DNA of 64,000 nucleotides from Gordonia westfalica (GCF_900105725.1 NZ_FNLM01000034.1:4278001-4342000), one strand, 5' to 3'. Positions 1-8,801 are shown, counted from the stretch's first letter. The notes: generated from the sequence alone by a model not told the origin. Made by a program: numbers and translations.

Positions 1-1
1 C

Positions 2-895
2 GACGCACTCGAACGCGTCGCGCGCGAACGCGGTGTGGTGATCCACACCGGAACGGCGGCCACCTCCGTGCTCACGCGGGAACGTCCGGGTCGCCGGCTG
101 CGCCGCCGCGCCGAGGTGGTCGGGGTTCGCGTGCAGACATCCGACGGGGGAACACGAGATGTGCCCGCCGACATCGTCGTCGGCGCGGCCGATCTGCATC
201 ATCTGGAGACGAAGCTCCTGCCCGATGATCTGCAGACCTTCCCGCAGCGCTACTGGGAGCGCGCGACGTCGGGGCCGGGTGCGGTGCTGGCCTACCTCGG
301 CGTGAGCGGTGAGCTGCCCGAACTGGCACATCACTCCCTGTTCTTCACCGAGGACTGGAAGACCAACTTCGACGCCATCTTCGAAACTCCCACGCGGATA
401 CCCGATCCCGCGTCGCTCTACGTGTGCAAGCCGTCGGCCACCGACGACTCGGTCGCGCCGGCCGATCATGAGAACGTCTTCATCCTGGTGCCCGTCCCAC
501 CCGATCCCGGTCTCGGTCACGGTGGCGTGAACGGCGGCGGTGACCCCGACATCGAGAAGGTGGCCGACCGTGCCATCGCGATGATCGGCCAGTGGTCGGG
601 TGTTCCCGACCTCGCCGACCGCATCGTCGTCCGCCGCACCGTCGGCCCGGCCGACTTCGTCGACAATGTGAACTCCTGGTGCGGTGGTGCTCTCGGACCG
701 GCACACACGTTGCGTCAGAGCGCATTCCTGCGTTCGACGAACCGCTCACGCAAGGTCGAGGGGTTGTACTACGCGGGATCGAGCACGCGTCCGGGTATCG
801 GCCTGCCGATGTGCCTGATCAGCGCGGAACTGATCCGCAAGCGGCTCAACGGGGATCGCTCCGTGGGACCGACGCGGCCAATCACTGCTCCCTGA
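2..895 (+). CDS. crtI: phytoene desaturase, C-terminal part (runs in from the left)
   Basis: The frame is open from the first bases and ends at 895, giving about 297 residues of a CrtI/CrtN-type carotenoid desaturase. These FAD enzymes introduce double bonds into phytoene to make lycopene. The C-terminal FAD-binding motif YYAGSSTRPGIGLPM is clear and is followed by the usual helix (CLISAELIRKRL). The N-terminal dinucleotide-binding motif lies outside the window. It converges on the minus-strand carotenoid operon ending at 4285, with repeats and an IS1380-type element between. Family assignment is firm; the exact desaturation step is inferred from the neighbouring crt genes. Confidence 0.88.
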   Translation, partial: DALERVARERGVVIHTGTAATSVLTRERPGRRLRRRAEVVGVRVQTSDGGTRDVPADIVVGAADLHHLETKLLPDDLQTFPQRYWERATSGPGAVLAYLGVSGELPELAHHSLFFTEDWKTNFDAIFETPTRIPDPASLYVCKPSATDDSVAPADHENVFILVPVPPDPGLGHGGVNGGGDPDIEKVADRAIAMIGQWSGVPDLADRIVVRRTVGPADFVDNVNSWCGGALGPAHTLRQSAFLRSTNRSRKVEGLYYAGSSTRPGIGLPMCLISAELIRKRLNGDRSVGPTRPITAP

Positions 896-948
896 GGTGC
901 GGTGCCCCGCTCGCTCCCTGAGGTGCGATGGCCCGCTCGCTCCCTGAG
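896..948. repeat. intergenic repeat array, left half (split by the IS1380 element)
   Basis: Tandem copies of a unit built on GCTCCCTGAGGTGCG lie directly after the crtI stop codon. The array resumes at 4000, on the other side of the IS1380-type element, so the element landed inside it. Related cores (CCTCAGGGAGCG, CCTCAGGCAGCG) recur near 4130-4230, inside cruF, and inside the ATPase gene at 63.7 kb. Confidence 0.75.
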
Positions 949-2326
949 CCTGGATATTTCACTGATGTTGCTGACGTCCGGCGTGTGATACGCGAAAGTG
1001 CCTGTCTGCCTTGTGATTATTGATTCACCACAAACAAATAGTCACAGGGAGAAAGGCACCTCGCAGGTGAAGAATAACGTGTATCCCAAGATGATGGTGG
1101 ACCCCACGCGCACGGAGTCGGTGGTGACGACCTCGGGCGCAGTGTTGCTGACGAAAACCGTGGACGTCTCGGGCCTGGGCGCCGACCTGACCGCGGCCAT
1201 GGCGCCGTGGCGGACAACGGCCACCGTCCACGACCCGGCCAAGATCGTGCTGGATCTGGCGATGACCTTGGCCGCCGGTGGTGACTGCGTGGCCGATGTG
1301 GCCGCGGTCCGGGCTCAGCCACAGGTGTACGGGCAGGTGGCCTCGGATCCCACGATGTCGCGGGTGATCACCCGGCTAGCTGCTGATGTCGAGGCAGTCA
1401 GTACCGCGATCAGTGCGGCTCGCGCCGCAGCGCGGGAGCGGGTGTGGGCCACCGCCCGCCCGTTGGAGGGCATCGCGGGCAGCGTCGATGGCGGGCTGGT
1501 GATCGTCGATCTCGATGCCACTACCGTGACGGCCGGCTCGGCGAAAGAACAGGCCCAGAAAACCTATAAACGGGTGTTCGGGCATTCCCCGATGTGTTCG
1601 TTCGTCGACCACGGCGCCTTCGGCACCGGGGAGACCCTGCACCTGGACCTACGGCGTGGAGGTGCCTCACCCAAGGGTGCCGACATGCACATCGCGGCCC
1701 TCGAGGCGGCGTTGGCCCAGCTACCCGCCGCCGAACGCGCCCAGGTGCTCATACGTACCGATTCGGCCGGGTGTGCCAAGAAGTTCCTGGCCCACCTGGC
1801 CGAGCAGAATCTGCAGTACTCGGTCGGGTTCACCATCTCCGAACTGGTCAAAGACGCGTTGGCCATGCTGCCTGAAGCTGCCTGGGTCACCGCGATCACC
1901 AACGACGATGCCGATCCGCGCGCTGATGCCCAGGTCGCCGAGATCACCCTGCCGCGCCCGGTCCGTGATGCAGAAACCGCCTACGAACCCTGGCCACCCG
2001 GGATGCGGCTGATCGTGCGCCGCGAATACCCCCACAACGGAGCCCAACACCTCATCACCGACATCGAGGGCCGCCGCTACACCGTGTTCGCCACCAACAC
2101 CCGCGGCCGCGGCTGGACCCTGCCGACCCTGGAACTACGTCACCGCCAACGCGCCCGCGCCGAAGACCGTATCCGCTGCCTCAAAGACACCGGCATGGCC
2201 AACCTGCCCTTCGACTCATTCGCCAAAAATCAACTCTGGCTCGACATCGTCGCCCTGGCCTCCGACCTGCTCGCCTGGACCCAAACCCTGGGCTACCACC
2301 GCCACCACCCCATCCGCCGCTGTGAA

Positions 2327-3319
2327 TCACCCTAGGTTTTGTGCCGCCTCCAATGTGGGCTGGTCCTCGGGGCCGAGGCCAGCGTAGTGGAGCGTTTCGA
2401 ACTCGGTCGGGGGAATCTGGCCAATACTCGAGTGCAACCTGCTGTTGTTGTACCAGTCGACCCAACCAGCGGTCGCGAACTCGACGTCGGAGATCGTCCG
2501 GTACGGGCCGGAGTGGAAGATCGTGGTCCGGATGCACTCGGTCTTGTACAAGCCGTTCACCGACTCGGCCAGCGCGTTGTCGTAGGCGTCCCCGACCGAT
2601 CCGATCGACGCTGCGATGTCTTCGAGTCGCAGACGCTCAGTCAGTGTAACCGATGTGTACTGACTTCCGGCATCCGAATGATGAATAAGCTCAGCAGCTT
2701 TCACCGGATGCCCTTCCCGATTGCGCTGCCACAGTGCCATCCGAAGCGGGACTGTCACCAACTCCACCGACTTCGATGTCGAGGCATGCCATGCCACGAT
2801 TCGACGGGAGAACACGTCGATGATGAACACCACATACACCCACCCAGCCCAGGTCCGGCAGTAGGTGAAATCGGTCACCCAAACCCGGTTCGGTTCGGCA
2901 GCACTGAACTGTCGGTTCAACAGATCCTCCGCGCGGACACCATCAGCGGATCTGACGGTCGTTCGGACTCCCTTCGACCGTCGAATTCCTTGGTGGCCTA
3001 ACACTTTCATCGCTCGATCAACGGCGCCATAGGACACCCCAGGCAGAGTTGTGCGATGCAGATGGGCGCGCATCTTCACCCGCCCGTAGAGGCCCTCGGG
3101 AGTCATCTTCCGCCGGCCGTCGTCACCGGTGCGCCAGACGACAGTGCGCACCGCATCGACGACGTGGGCATCAGAGACCGTCCGTGCGGCAGGCGTGCGT
3201 GATCGCCATGCCCGGTAGGTTCGTGCGGCAATCTGGCAGCCCTGCCCACGCAGGACCCGGCAGATCGACTCGACCGCAAACCCGTTGGCGCGCATTTGAT
3301 CTATGAACGCCACGATCAT
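2327..3319 (-). CDS. IS3-family transposase OrfB (copy A)
   Basis: OrfB is the catalytic integrase-like subunit of about 330 residues. It shows an N-terminal HTH_21-like region and the rve/DDE core: VTDFTYCRTW (first Asp), HHSDAGSQYTS (second Asp) and GDAYDNALAESVNGLYKTE (Glu). The ATG at 3319 overlaps the orfA stop as ATGA. The frame also extends upstream of that ATG through most of orfA in the -1 register, as expected if an OrfAB fusion is made by -1 frameshifting. The stop codon lies within the terminal inverted repeat. It looks intact and functional. Confidence 0.93.
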   Translation of the reverse strand: MIVAFIDQMRANGFAVESICRVLRGQGCQIAARTYRAWRSRTPAARTVSDAHVVDAVRTVVWRTGDDGRRKMTPEGLYGRVKMRAHLHRTTLPGVSYGAVDRAMKVLGHQGIRRSKGVRTTVRSADGVRAEDLLNRQFSAAEPNRVWVTDFTYCRTWAGWVYVVFIIDVFSRRIVAWHASTSKSVELVTVPLRMALWQRNREGHPVKAAELIHHSDAGSQYTSVTLTERLRLEDIAASIGSVGDAYDNALAESVNGLYKTECIRTTIFHSGPYRTISDVEFATAGWVDWYNNSRLHSSIGQIPPTEFETLHYAGLGPEDQPTLEAAQNLG

Positions 3320-3627
3320 CGGTTGCGGGGGTCGAGTTCCCCCGCGAAGAAAGTTGTCGCTGCTTTCAGAATGGCAACGTCTTCTCGTAACTGCTTGTTC
3401 TCGGCCTTGAGGCGCTTGATCTCGGCGGACTCCTTCGTAGTGGTCCCGGAGCGGGCGCCGGCATCGATCTGGGCTTGTACGGCCCATCGACGTACCGTCT
3501 CCCCGCCGACACCGACCTGCTTGGCGATCGCTTCGGCCGCGGCAGTCAACGACGTGTACTCGCCGCCGTGGGTCTCCAGCAACCGCAAGGCCCTCGAACG
3601 GACCTCCGGGTCGATTTTCTTAGGCAT
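3316..3627 (-). CDS. IS3-family OrfA (copy A)
   Basis: OrfA is a 103-residue DNA-binding protein with the Tnp_1 helix-turn-helix (YTSLTAAAEAIAKQVGVGGETVRRW) followed by a leucine-zipper-like helix (AEIKRLKAENKQLREDVAILKAA). It starts with ATG behind AGGAAGGATGAGCAC and overlaps orfB by 4 nt. It supplies end recognition for the transposase. Confidence 0.92.
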   Translation of the reverse strand: MPKKIDPEVRSRALRLLETHGGEYTSLTAAAEAIAKQVGVGGETVRRWAVQAQIDAGARSGTTTKESAEIKRLKAENKQLREDVAILKAATTFFAGELDPRNR

Positions 3628-3999
3628 GTGCTCATCCTTCCTGACTCAGAAGGAAGCGGTATCAAACCTGGGGTGATTCACTGGGAACCCAAACGCCTGC
3701 GCCACCGCCTGCTCACCGTCGCCGGCAAAATCATCACCCACGCCCGCACCACCACCCTGCGACTACCCACCGACTGGCCCTACAACCACCACATACGCCA
3801 CGGCTGGCAACGCCTCGCCGCGTAACCAGCCCCCGGTCAACGCACCCGGTCACAGCCGCCCCCAACCCCCGCCCCAGGAACCCGAACAACCAGCGAACCG
3901 AACGCTGGCGATCCACCCCGCCCACACACCAGTACCGACCACCGCACACCGAACCGACAACCGATCAGCGAAAACCCACTCAACCGTGAAAGATTCAGG

Positions 4000-4245
4000 C
4001 TGAGGTGCGATGGCCCGCTCGCTCCCTGAGGTGCGAGGAGCGTTAGCGACGAGCCACGAAGGGTTGGTGAGATAATCTCGCCGACCCTTCGTGGCTCGCT
4101 GCGCTCGCACCTCAGCTCAGGGAGCAGTGGGGGTGCTGCGCTCGCACCTCAGGGAGCGGGAGCAGTGGGGGCGCTGCGCTCGCACCTCAGGGAGCAGTGG
4201 GGGGCGCTTCGCTCGCGCCTCAGGGAGCGGTCGGTGGCCTCGATA
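4000..4245. repeat. intergenic repeat array, right half
   Basis: This array continues the one at 896-948. CTCCCTGAGGTGCGA units lie at 4000-4040. From about 4120, three to four inverted-orientation units of the form GCTGCGCTCGCACCTCAGGGAGC follow, spaced by CAGTGGGGG. The two orientations meet around a long palindrome (4050-4098). No gene is present here; the stretch separates the IS from the crtD stop codon. Confidence 0.75.
4050..4098. terminator. long near-perfect palindrome between convergent transcripts
   Basis: The arm CGAGCCACGAAGGGT (4050-4064) pairs exactly with ACCCTTCGTGGCTCG (4084-4098). The inner bases GAGAT/AATCTC pair as well, so about 24 bp of stem form with only wobble mismatches. 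It lies where crtI and the crtE operon converge and could act as a bidirectional terminator, though it lacks a T-run and may simply be a mobile palindromic repeat. Confidence 0.55.
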
Positions 4246-4284
4246 CGGCCCTCGGGCCTACTCGGCGGCGGTGAGGGTGCTCGG

Positions 4285-5778
4285 CTACCGTGCGCCTTCG
4301 ATCAGATCCGCCACGATCTTCGCCGACATCATCACCAGCGGCAGTCCGCCGCCCGGATGCGACGACCCGCCCACCAGGTACAGCCCCGGTACCGGAGACG
4401 TGTTCTTCGGCCGTAGGAACGCTGCGCGCGGGCCGTTCGACGACGAGCCGTAGATCGACCCGCCGGGCGTCATGGTGCGTCGTTCCAGATCGGCCGGCGT
4501 GACCAGAAGGCGATGGCGGACGCGGTCGCGGACGTCGAGGCCGCGGTCGGCCATCACCTGCATGATCTGATCGGCGTAGCTCTCCGCGAGTCCTGGTGCG
4601 TCCCAATCCACTCCATGCTCGGGATCGTGACGCGGGGCGTTCACGAGCACGAACCAGGCGCCGGTGTCGGGCCCGGGCACGATCTCGGGATCGTCGGGCG
4701 CTGAGATGTACACGGTCGGCCGGGTCACGGGCCGCGGTGGGCCGTTGAATCCGAAGACGGCGTCGAACTCCTCGTCGTAGTCCTCGGCGAACAACACGTG
4801 ATGGTGCGCCTGGTCAGCGGGTGGATTGTCGAGGGCGAGAAGAAGAACGAATCCCGACAGCGACGGCGTCGAGCGTCGCAGCAGCGTGGACGGGATGCGA
4901 CCGGAACGGCGCGGCACGAGGCGGTCGTACACCTGCCGGGCGTCGGCATTCGCCACGACGATGTCGGCGGGAACGTGTCCGCCGTCGGCGAGAAGAACCC
5001 CGTCGACGCGGCCGCGATCATCTGTCGAGACCCGGGACACCTCGACCCCGAACTCGATCCGGCCGCCGAGCGCGAGCAGCCGATCCCGCATCGCGGTCGC
5101 GATTCTTCCCAGCCCACCGCCCACATACCAAGAGCCCCAGGCCTGTTCGGCCCACGGGACGGACGCGAGCGCGGCTGGTGCACGACGCGGATCCGATCCG
5201 GTGTAGGTGGCGTAGCGGTCGAGGAGCATCGCGAGCCGGGGGTCGTCGAGATACTCGGTACCCAGACCGCGCAACGACTTCCAGGGCGCGACGGTACGCA
5301 CGTCGGACGGGGTCGCGATCCCGCCGATCATCGTCCGCACACTCATCGGCGATTCGAGGAAGGGGCCGTGGGTGACGTCCCAGATCGACTCGGCGCGACC
5401 GAGAAACGACGACCACTGGTCCCCGCGGCCGGGCCCGAGCGCCGCATCGAGTGCGGGCGGGATGGCGTCGAGGGTGTCGGGCAGATCGAGGACCGTGCCG
5501 TCGGGAAAGCGATACCGTGCCGCGACCGGGAGACGTCGGAGGTCGAGGACGTCGTGCACCGGTGCCCCGGTGTCGGCGAACAGTTCGGTGAGGACGTGCG
5601 GCATGGTCACCAGGGACGGCCCGGTGTCGAAGACGAAGCCGTCGTGCTCGATCACGCCGAGTTTGCCGCCCACGGAATCGAACTGCTCGAGCACGGTGAC
5701 CTCATGGCCGGCCGCCTGCAGGCGCATCGCAGCAGCGAGTCCGCCGACACCCGCGCCGATGACGATGACCCGGCTCAT
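4285..5778 (-). CDS. crtD: carotenoid desaturase (CrtD/CrtI-like)
   Basis: This 497-residue FAD-dependent carotenoid desaturase has an N-terminal Rossmann motif (VIVIGAGVGGLAAAMRL, residues 4-20), then GGK and DTGPS, and a C-terminal FAD motif LYLVGGSSHPGGGLPLVMMSA. It is the last gene of the minus-strand operon; its ATG overlaps the stop of the glycosyltransferase gene (ATGA, 5775-5778). A second desaturase gene (crtI at the left edge) is present. Next to CruF and CruG homologues, this one is best read as a carotenoid 3',4'-desaturase acting on hydroxylated or glycosylated carotenoids. That specificity is inferred from context; a CrtO-type ketolase is the alternative. Confidence 0.8.
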   Translation of the reverse strand: MSRVIVIGAGVGGLAAAMRLQAAGHEVTVLEQFDSVGGKLGVIEHDGFVFDTGPSLVTMPHVLTELFADTGAPVHDVLDLRRLPVAARYRFPDGTVLDLPDTLDAIPPALDAALGPGRGDQWSSFLGRAESIWDVTHGPFLESPMSVRTMIGGIATPSDVRTVAPWKSLRGLGTEYLDDPRLAMLLDRYATYTGSDPRRAPAALASVPWAEQAWGSWYVGGGLGRIATAMRDRLLALGGRIEFGVEVSRVSTDDRGRVDGVLLADGGHVPADIVVANADARQVYDRLVPRRSGRIPSTLLRRSTPSLSGFVLLLALDNPPADQAHHHVLFAEDYDEEFDAVFGFNGPPRPVTRPTVYISAPDDPEIVPGPDTGAWFVLVNAPRHDPEHGVDWDAPGLAESYADQIMQVMADRGLDVRDRVRHRLLVTPADLERRTMTPGGSIYGSSSNGPRAAFLRPKNTSPVPGLYLVGGSSHPGGGLPLVMMSAKIVADLIEGAR

Positions 5779-6911
5779 CGGGGAACCTCGATGGTGCGAC
5801 CCTTCCAGTGGAGCTCGCCGCGGTGTCGGGCGAGCGTCGAATCAGCTGCGAGAAAGGTGAAGAGGGCGATCGACGCAGGGTGGCCGAAGGCGTCGGGAAA
5901 CGTTCGCCCGCCGGTGCAGCGAGCGGCCACCAGTCGCGAGGCGACACCGGCGAGATATCCCACCAGGCCGGTTCGTGACCCGGTCAGCGCGGCCAGGGGC
6001 GGCACCACGTACATCAGGCAGAGGCCGGCGGTCACCGCCGATGTCCCGGCCGGGGAACCGAACGCGGACCAGAGCGATTTGCGGTATCCCGCACGGACTT
6101 CACGCCATCCGTCGTACATGTGGCAGGTCGCCACGGTGCTTCCCTCGGCGACCACGCCGCGGCCCCCGCCGGCCTTGATCGCGCGGAGAAGTGCGATGTC
6201 TTCCAGCACCACGTCGCGGACGGCCTCGTGACCACCGGAGCGCCGATAGGTCCCGGCGTCGACCATCAGGAACTGGCCGTTCGCGGCCGTCAGGGATTCG
6301 CGCGGAGAACTCTCCGCGAGACCGAGGGGCAGCGTGCTGAGCCACGACCACTGCAACAACGGCTGCACCAGTCGTTCGGCCGCGCTGGTCGCGACCTGCC
6401 GTGGATAGGGGCTGACCAGATCGAGTCCGGCGTTGCGCAACAACGCGAACGACGACGTGAAGGCGTGCGGCTCCAGCACGACATCGGCGTCGACGAAGGC
6501 CAGGATTCCGTCGGTGTAGGCATGGTCGGCCAGTTGCCGGCAGGCCCAGGACTTCCCGAGCCACCCCGCCGGGGGTGGGGAACCCTCGAACACCTCGATC
6601 CGGTCGTCGTGCGCGGCCAGTCGTGCCAGCAGTGCATCGGTTCCGTCGACCGAACCGTCGTCGAGCACGAGCACGCGGGCCGGTCCGGGCCAGCGATCGA
6701 TGGCTTCGAGGGCGGCGGTGAGGCAACGCTCGGCCCTGGCGACCTCGTTCCGCATCGGGATCAGCACCGAAAGGGGTTCCGCGGGAGGTATGTCCGCCAG
6801 ACCGGGTCGGCGGACGCGGATCGCGTTGTCGACGGTGAGAGCGAGCGATGCCAGCGAGAGGCCGGTGCCGACCGCCACCGTGCGACGCCAGATGTCAGAC
6901 GCTCGCACCAT
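5775..6911 (-). CDS. carotenoid glycosyltransferase, CruG/CrtQ-like (GT2)
   Basis: A 378-residue family 2 glycosyltransferase. The GT-A core shows LSVLIPMRNE, VLVLDDGSVDGT and the metal-binding ILAFVDADVVLEP, followed by a DVVLEDIALLRAIKAGG segment matching the ED acceptor motif. A hydrophobic N-terminus and C-terminal membrane segments (SAVTAGLCLMYVVPPLAAL) suggest membrane attachment. It overlaps cruF by 17 nt and crtD by 4 nt, indicating translational coupling. CruG glycosylates the hydroxyl that CruF introduces, so the operon probably makes a carotenoid glycoside. The exact sugar and acceptor are not visible. Confidence 0.78.
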   Translation of the reverse strand: MVRASDIWRRTVAVGTGLSLASLALTVDNAIRVRRPGLADIPPAEPLSVLIPMRNEVARAERCLTAALEAIDRWPGPARVLVLDDGSVDGTDALLARLAAHDDRIEVFEGSPPPAGWLGKSWACRQLADHAYTDGILAFVDADVVLEPHAFTSSFALLRNAGLDLVSPYPRQVATSAAERLVQPLLQWSWLSTLPLGLAESSPRESLTAANGQFLMVDAGTYRRSGGHEAVRDVVLEDIALLRAIKAGGGRGVVAEGSTVATCHMYDGWREVRAGYRKSLWSAFGSPAGTSAVTAGLCLMYVVPPLAALTGSRTGLVGYLAGVASRLVAARCTGGRTFPDAFGHPASIALFTFLAADSTLARHRGELHWKGRTIEVPR

Positions 6912-8091
6912 GTCTCCTGGACCGGAGCGAACGCACCTCGATCACGAGCAGCGGCAGCGCGACGACACCCATGATCACCGCACCGGTCAGTGCGACCGTC
7001 GGACGACCGAAGAACACCGCATGTGCCATCACCGATGAGAAGTAGGTCCACAGGTAGGCGGTGACGGGTACCGCGTCGTCGAACCTCTCGCTCCGGGTGC
7101 CGATCACGCGGTCCAGGATGGAGATCATCAGAAACGAAACCAGCAGCCAGCCCGCGAAATTGGTCAGCGGGATGTCGTCGACCCCGGGCAGCGACGGGTC
7201 GGGGAACTGCCACGCCCAGTGGCCCTGATCGACCATCTGGGGGTCGAGGAAGACATCCCAGGCCGTCAGAGCATACGCCCCCAGGAATGCGGTCACCACG
7301 CGCGCACTCGTGCCGGACAGCCGCATGGCGCCGACGAGTCGTCGTGTCACGGCCAGCGCGGGCCACGACATCATGATCCAGGCCAGGGGTACGAGAACCG
7401 GAACGCCGAGAACCTTGGTTCCCAGGCCGTCGGTGTAGTCGTATGTGCCGAAGGGGAATCCGGTGCTGACGCCGATTGCCTCGGCGACGAGGCCGCCGCC
7501 TCCGGCGATGACCACCAGCGCGATCGCAGCACCGACGCCGCGCGTGGCGGCGAGATGAAGCGTCGAGGCCGAGGCCAGCAACACCACGCTGGCGACGGTG
7601 AGTGGGAGAGTCCCGCCGCCGGTGAGCGGGAAAGCGATCTGCACCCCGATGGTCGCGGCGAGAAGAACCCACGCGAGCGGGATGAGGTGGTGACGGTGGG
7701 GTGATCGGCTCGGCAGGCCTTCGAGGCTCGTCGCTTGCAATCCTCGCCCCTCAGGCAGCGAAGGTACTGGGGCTTGCGCTCCTCGCACCTCAGGCAGCGA
7801 AGGTACTGGGGCTTGGGCTCCTCGCACCTCAGGCAGCGAAGGTACTGGGGCTTGGGCTCCTCGCACCTCAGGCAGCGAAGGTACTGGGGCTTGGGCTCCT
7901 CGCACCTCAGGCAGCGAAGGTACTGGGGCTTGCGCTCCTCGCACCTCAGGCAGCGAAGGTACTGGGGCTTGGGCTCCTCGCACCTGAGGCAGCGAAGGTA
8001 CTGGGGCTTGGGCTCCTCGCACCTCAGGCGGCGGAGGCGTGTGCGCCTGTGCTCCTTGACTGTTGGGTGGTGAATGTCGGGTCGTACTCAT
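6895..8091 (-). CDS. cruF: carotenoid 1',2'-hydratase CruF-like (DUF422) with repeat-expanded N-terminus
   Basis: A 398-residue integral membrane protein. From about residue 130 it shows seven or so hydrophobic segments and the family signature AWDVFLDPQM. CruF adds water to the psi-end of carotenoids before glycosylation. ATG 8091 overlaps the crtA stop (ATGA) and no other ATG lies before the membrane domain. Residues 23-113 are seven perfect or near-perfect copies of EVRGAQAPVPSLP, encoded by a 39-bp DNA repeat matching the chromosome's intergenic repeats. This Pro-rich cytosolic extension is not part of the family as I know it and was probably acquired by repeat invasion in frame. Confidence 0.8.
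   Translation of the reverse strand: MSTTRHSPPNSQGAQAHTPPPPEVRGAQAPVPSLPQVRGAQAPVPSLPEVRGAQAPVPSLPEVRGAQAPVPSLPEVRGAQAPVPSLPEVRGAQAPVPSLPEVRGAQAPVPSLPEGRGLQATSLEGLPSRSPHRHHLIPLAWVLLAATIGVQIAFPLTGGGTLPLTVASVVLLASASTLHLAATRGVGAAIALVVIAGGGGLVAEAIGVSTGFPFGTYDYTDGLGTKVLGVPVLVPLAWIMMSWPALAVTRRLVGAMRLSGTSARVVTAFLGAYALTAWDVFLDPQMVDQGHWAWQFPDPSLPGVDDIPLTNFAGWLLVSFLMISILDRVIGTRSERFDDAVPVTAYLWTYFSSVMAHAVFFGRPTVALTGAVIMGVVALPLLVIEVRSLRSRRHGASV
7757..8035. repeat. 39-bp tandem repeat, seven units, inside cruF
   Basis: The unit begins TCAGGCAGCGAAGGTACTGG and continues with GGCTTG(G/C)GCTCCTCGCACC; it recurs every 39 bp, seven times, with only one or two substitutions among copies. Because 39 is a multiple of three, cruF stays open; all copies also remain open on the opposite strand. 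The CGCACCTCAGG core matches the intergenic arrays at 4.1 kb. Confidence 0.92.
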
Positions 8092-8801
8092 GCCGGCCTC
8101 CCCTGATAGGTCCCGGTCACGTCGAGGACGGCGAATCGGGCGAACAATTCCTCGGCGTACCAGCGGGCGGGTTTGGTGCGCGAGATGGCCGACCTGTGCG
8201 CCGGGGAGTGATAGGCGAAGTCGGTGAGATCGCGAGCGGAGTCCCAGAGTGAGAACGTTCCCTGGACCCCGATCGGCAGCTCGCCGACGCCGAGTGCGAG
8301 CCGATTGCCCTGCGCGTCTGCCAGTTCGGATGCGACAGGTGGAACCGCGCGCCAGAACGACGCCATCGTCGTCGGCCGCAGGCGGGCGCGGGTGAGTGCG
8401 GCGACCGGTCCCGTCCAGCCGTGTCCGCGCTCTGCCGCGGTTCCGGGAGACTGGTGCCCGAACGGATCGACGCGCGACCAGCGGCCCTTGGACCGGATGG
8501 GCTGCATCGTGATTCGCAGTTCCTCGGTGCTCGAGTCCTGCCACTGGCGCAGGACCCGGGAGTCAGAGGACGCCCGCGCCGCGTCGTCGTCGTGCCAGAC
8601 GGTGAGTGCGGCCCAGTGTCGCAGGTCGGCGCTCTCGAGTGTGAAAGTCCTTGCGGTACCGGTGCCGAGCAGTTTGGCGAATCGGAGTCCCGGTGTCGCA
8701 CGCAGTGCGCGGCGGCCCGACGCCATCCTTCCGAGCGCGGGCATCACCCGGTCGACACCCCAGACGCGCAGCTCGACGGTCGGAGGAGAATACGAGGTCA
8801 T
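8088..8801 (-). CDS. crtA: spheroidene monooxygenase-like protein (CrtA family)
   Basis: A 237-residue soluble protein related to the CrtA/spheroidene-monooxygenase family found in actinobacterial carotenoid clusters. Conserved stretches include FAKLLGTG, LTVWHDDDAA and GTFSLWDSARDLTDFAY. The start MTSYSPP at 8801 is preferred because its ATG overlaps the crtE stop (ATGA, 8798-8801); an upstream ATG at 8813 exists. Its stop overlaps the cruF start in the same way. Family members add keto groups to carotenoids. Activity in this organism is inferred, not shown. Confidence 0.72.
   Translation of the reverse strand: MTSYSPPTVELRVWGVDRVMPALGRMASGRRALRATPGLRFAKLLGTGTARTFTLESADLRHWAALTVWHDDDAARASSDSRVLRQWQDSSTEELRITMQPIRSKGRWSRVDPFGHQSPGTAAERGHGWTGPVAALTRARLRPTTMASFWRAVPPVASELADAQGNRLALGVGELPIGVQGTFSLWDSARDLTDFAYHSPAHRSAISRTKPARWYAEELFARFAVLDVTGTYQGRPA

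Larger units (their letters stand above)
2323..3680 (-). mobile_element. IS3-family element, copy A
   Basis: This is a 1358-bp element with imperfect 17-bp ends (TGAATCACCC[C/T]AGGTTT) and a 3-bp target duplication CTG (2320-2322, 3681-3683). It contains overlapping orfA and orfB. Two further copies, at 38652-40009 and 56249-57606, have the same length and encode identical proteins but lie in the opposite orientation. Here it interrupts the IS1380 transposase. Confidence 0.95.
1067..3825 (+). pseudogene. IS1380-family transposase, interrupted by IS3
   Basis: This is a DDE transposase of the IS1380 type, carrying segments such as VDGGLVIVDLDATTV and IRTDSAGCAKKF that fit the catalytic core. 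The frame is open from GTG 998, but GTG 1067 behind GGGAGAAAGG is the better start. Coding is interrupted after 2322. Removing 2323-3683 joins codon TG|G to read ...RRWEPKRLRHRLL and continues in frame to the stop at 3823-3825. The last 47 residues are therefore displaced by 1.36 kb. The truncated product keeps most of the protein but lacks the C-terminal helix region, so it is probably inactive. Confidence 0.85.
949..3999 (+). mobile_element. IS1380-family insertion sequence, split by an IS3-family element
   Basis: The terminal inverted repeats are CCTGGATATTTCAC (949-962) and, as the reverse complement of 3986-3999, CCTGAATCTTTCAC (12 of 14 match). A 5-bp duplication CTGAG flanks both ends (944-948 and 4000-4004). 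Subtracting the nested IS3 copy and its 3-bp duplication leaves about 1.69 kb, normal for IS1380. It carries one transposase gene, interrupted near its 3' end. The clear ends and duplication indicate a fairly recent insertion into the intergenic repeat array. Confidence 0.88.

Noticed and set aside
7757..8035. CRISPR array
   Set aside because: Units are directly tandem with no unique spacers and keep the cruF frame; no cas genes are near.
7701..8252. Open plus-strand frame reading repeated LGLGLLAPQAAKV units
   Set aside because: It is the opposite-strand reading of the 39-bp repeat within cruF and continues antisense into crtA; no ribosome site or non-repeat domain supports it.
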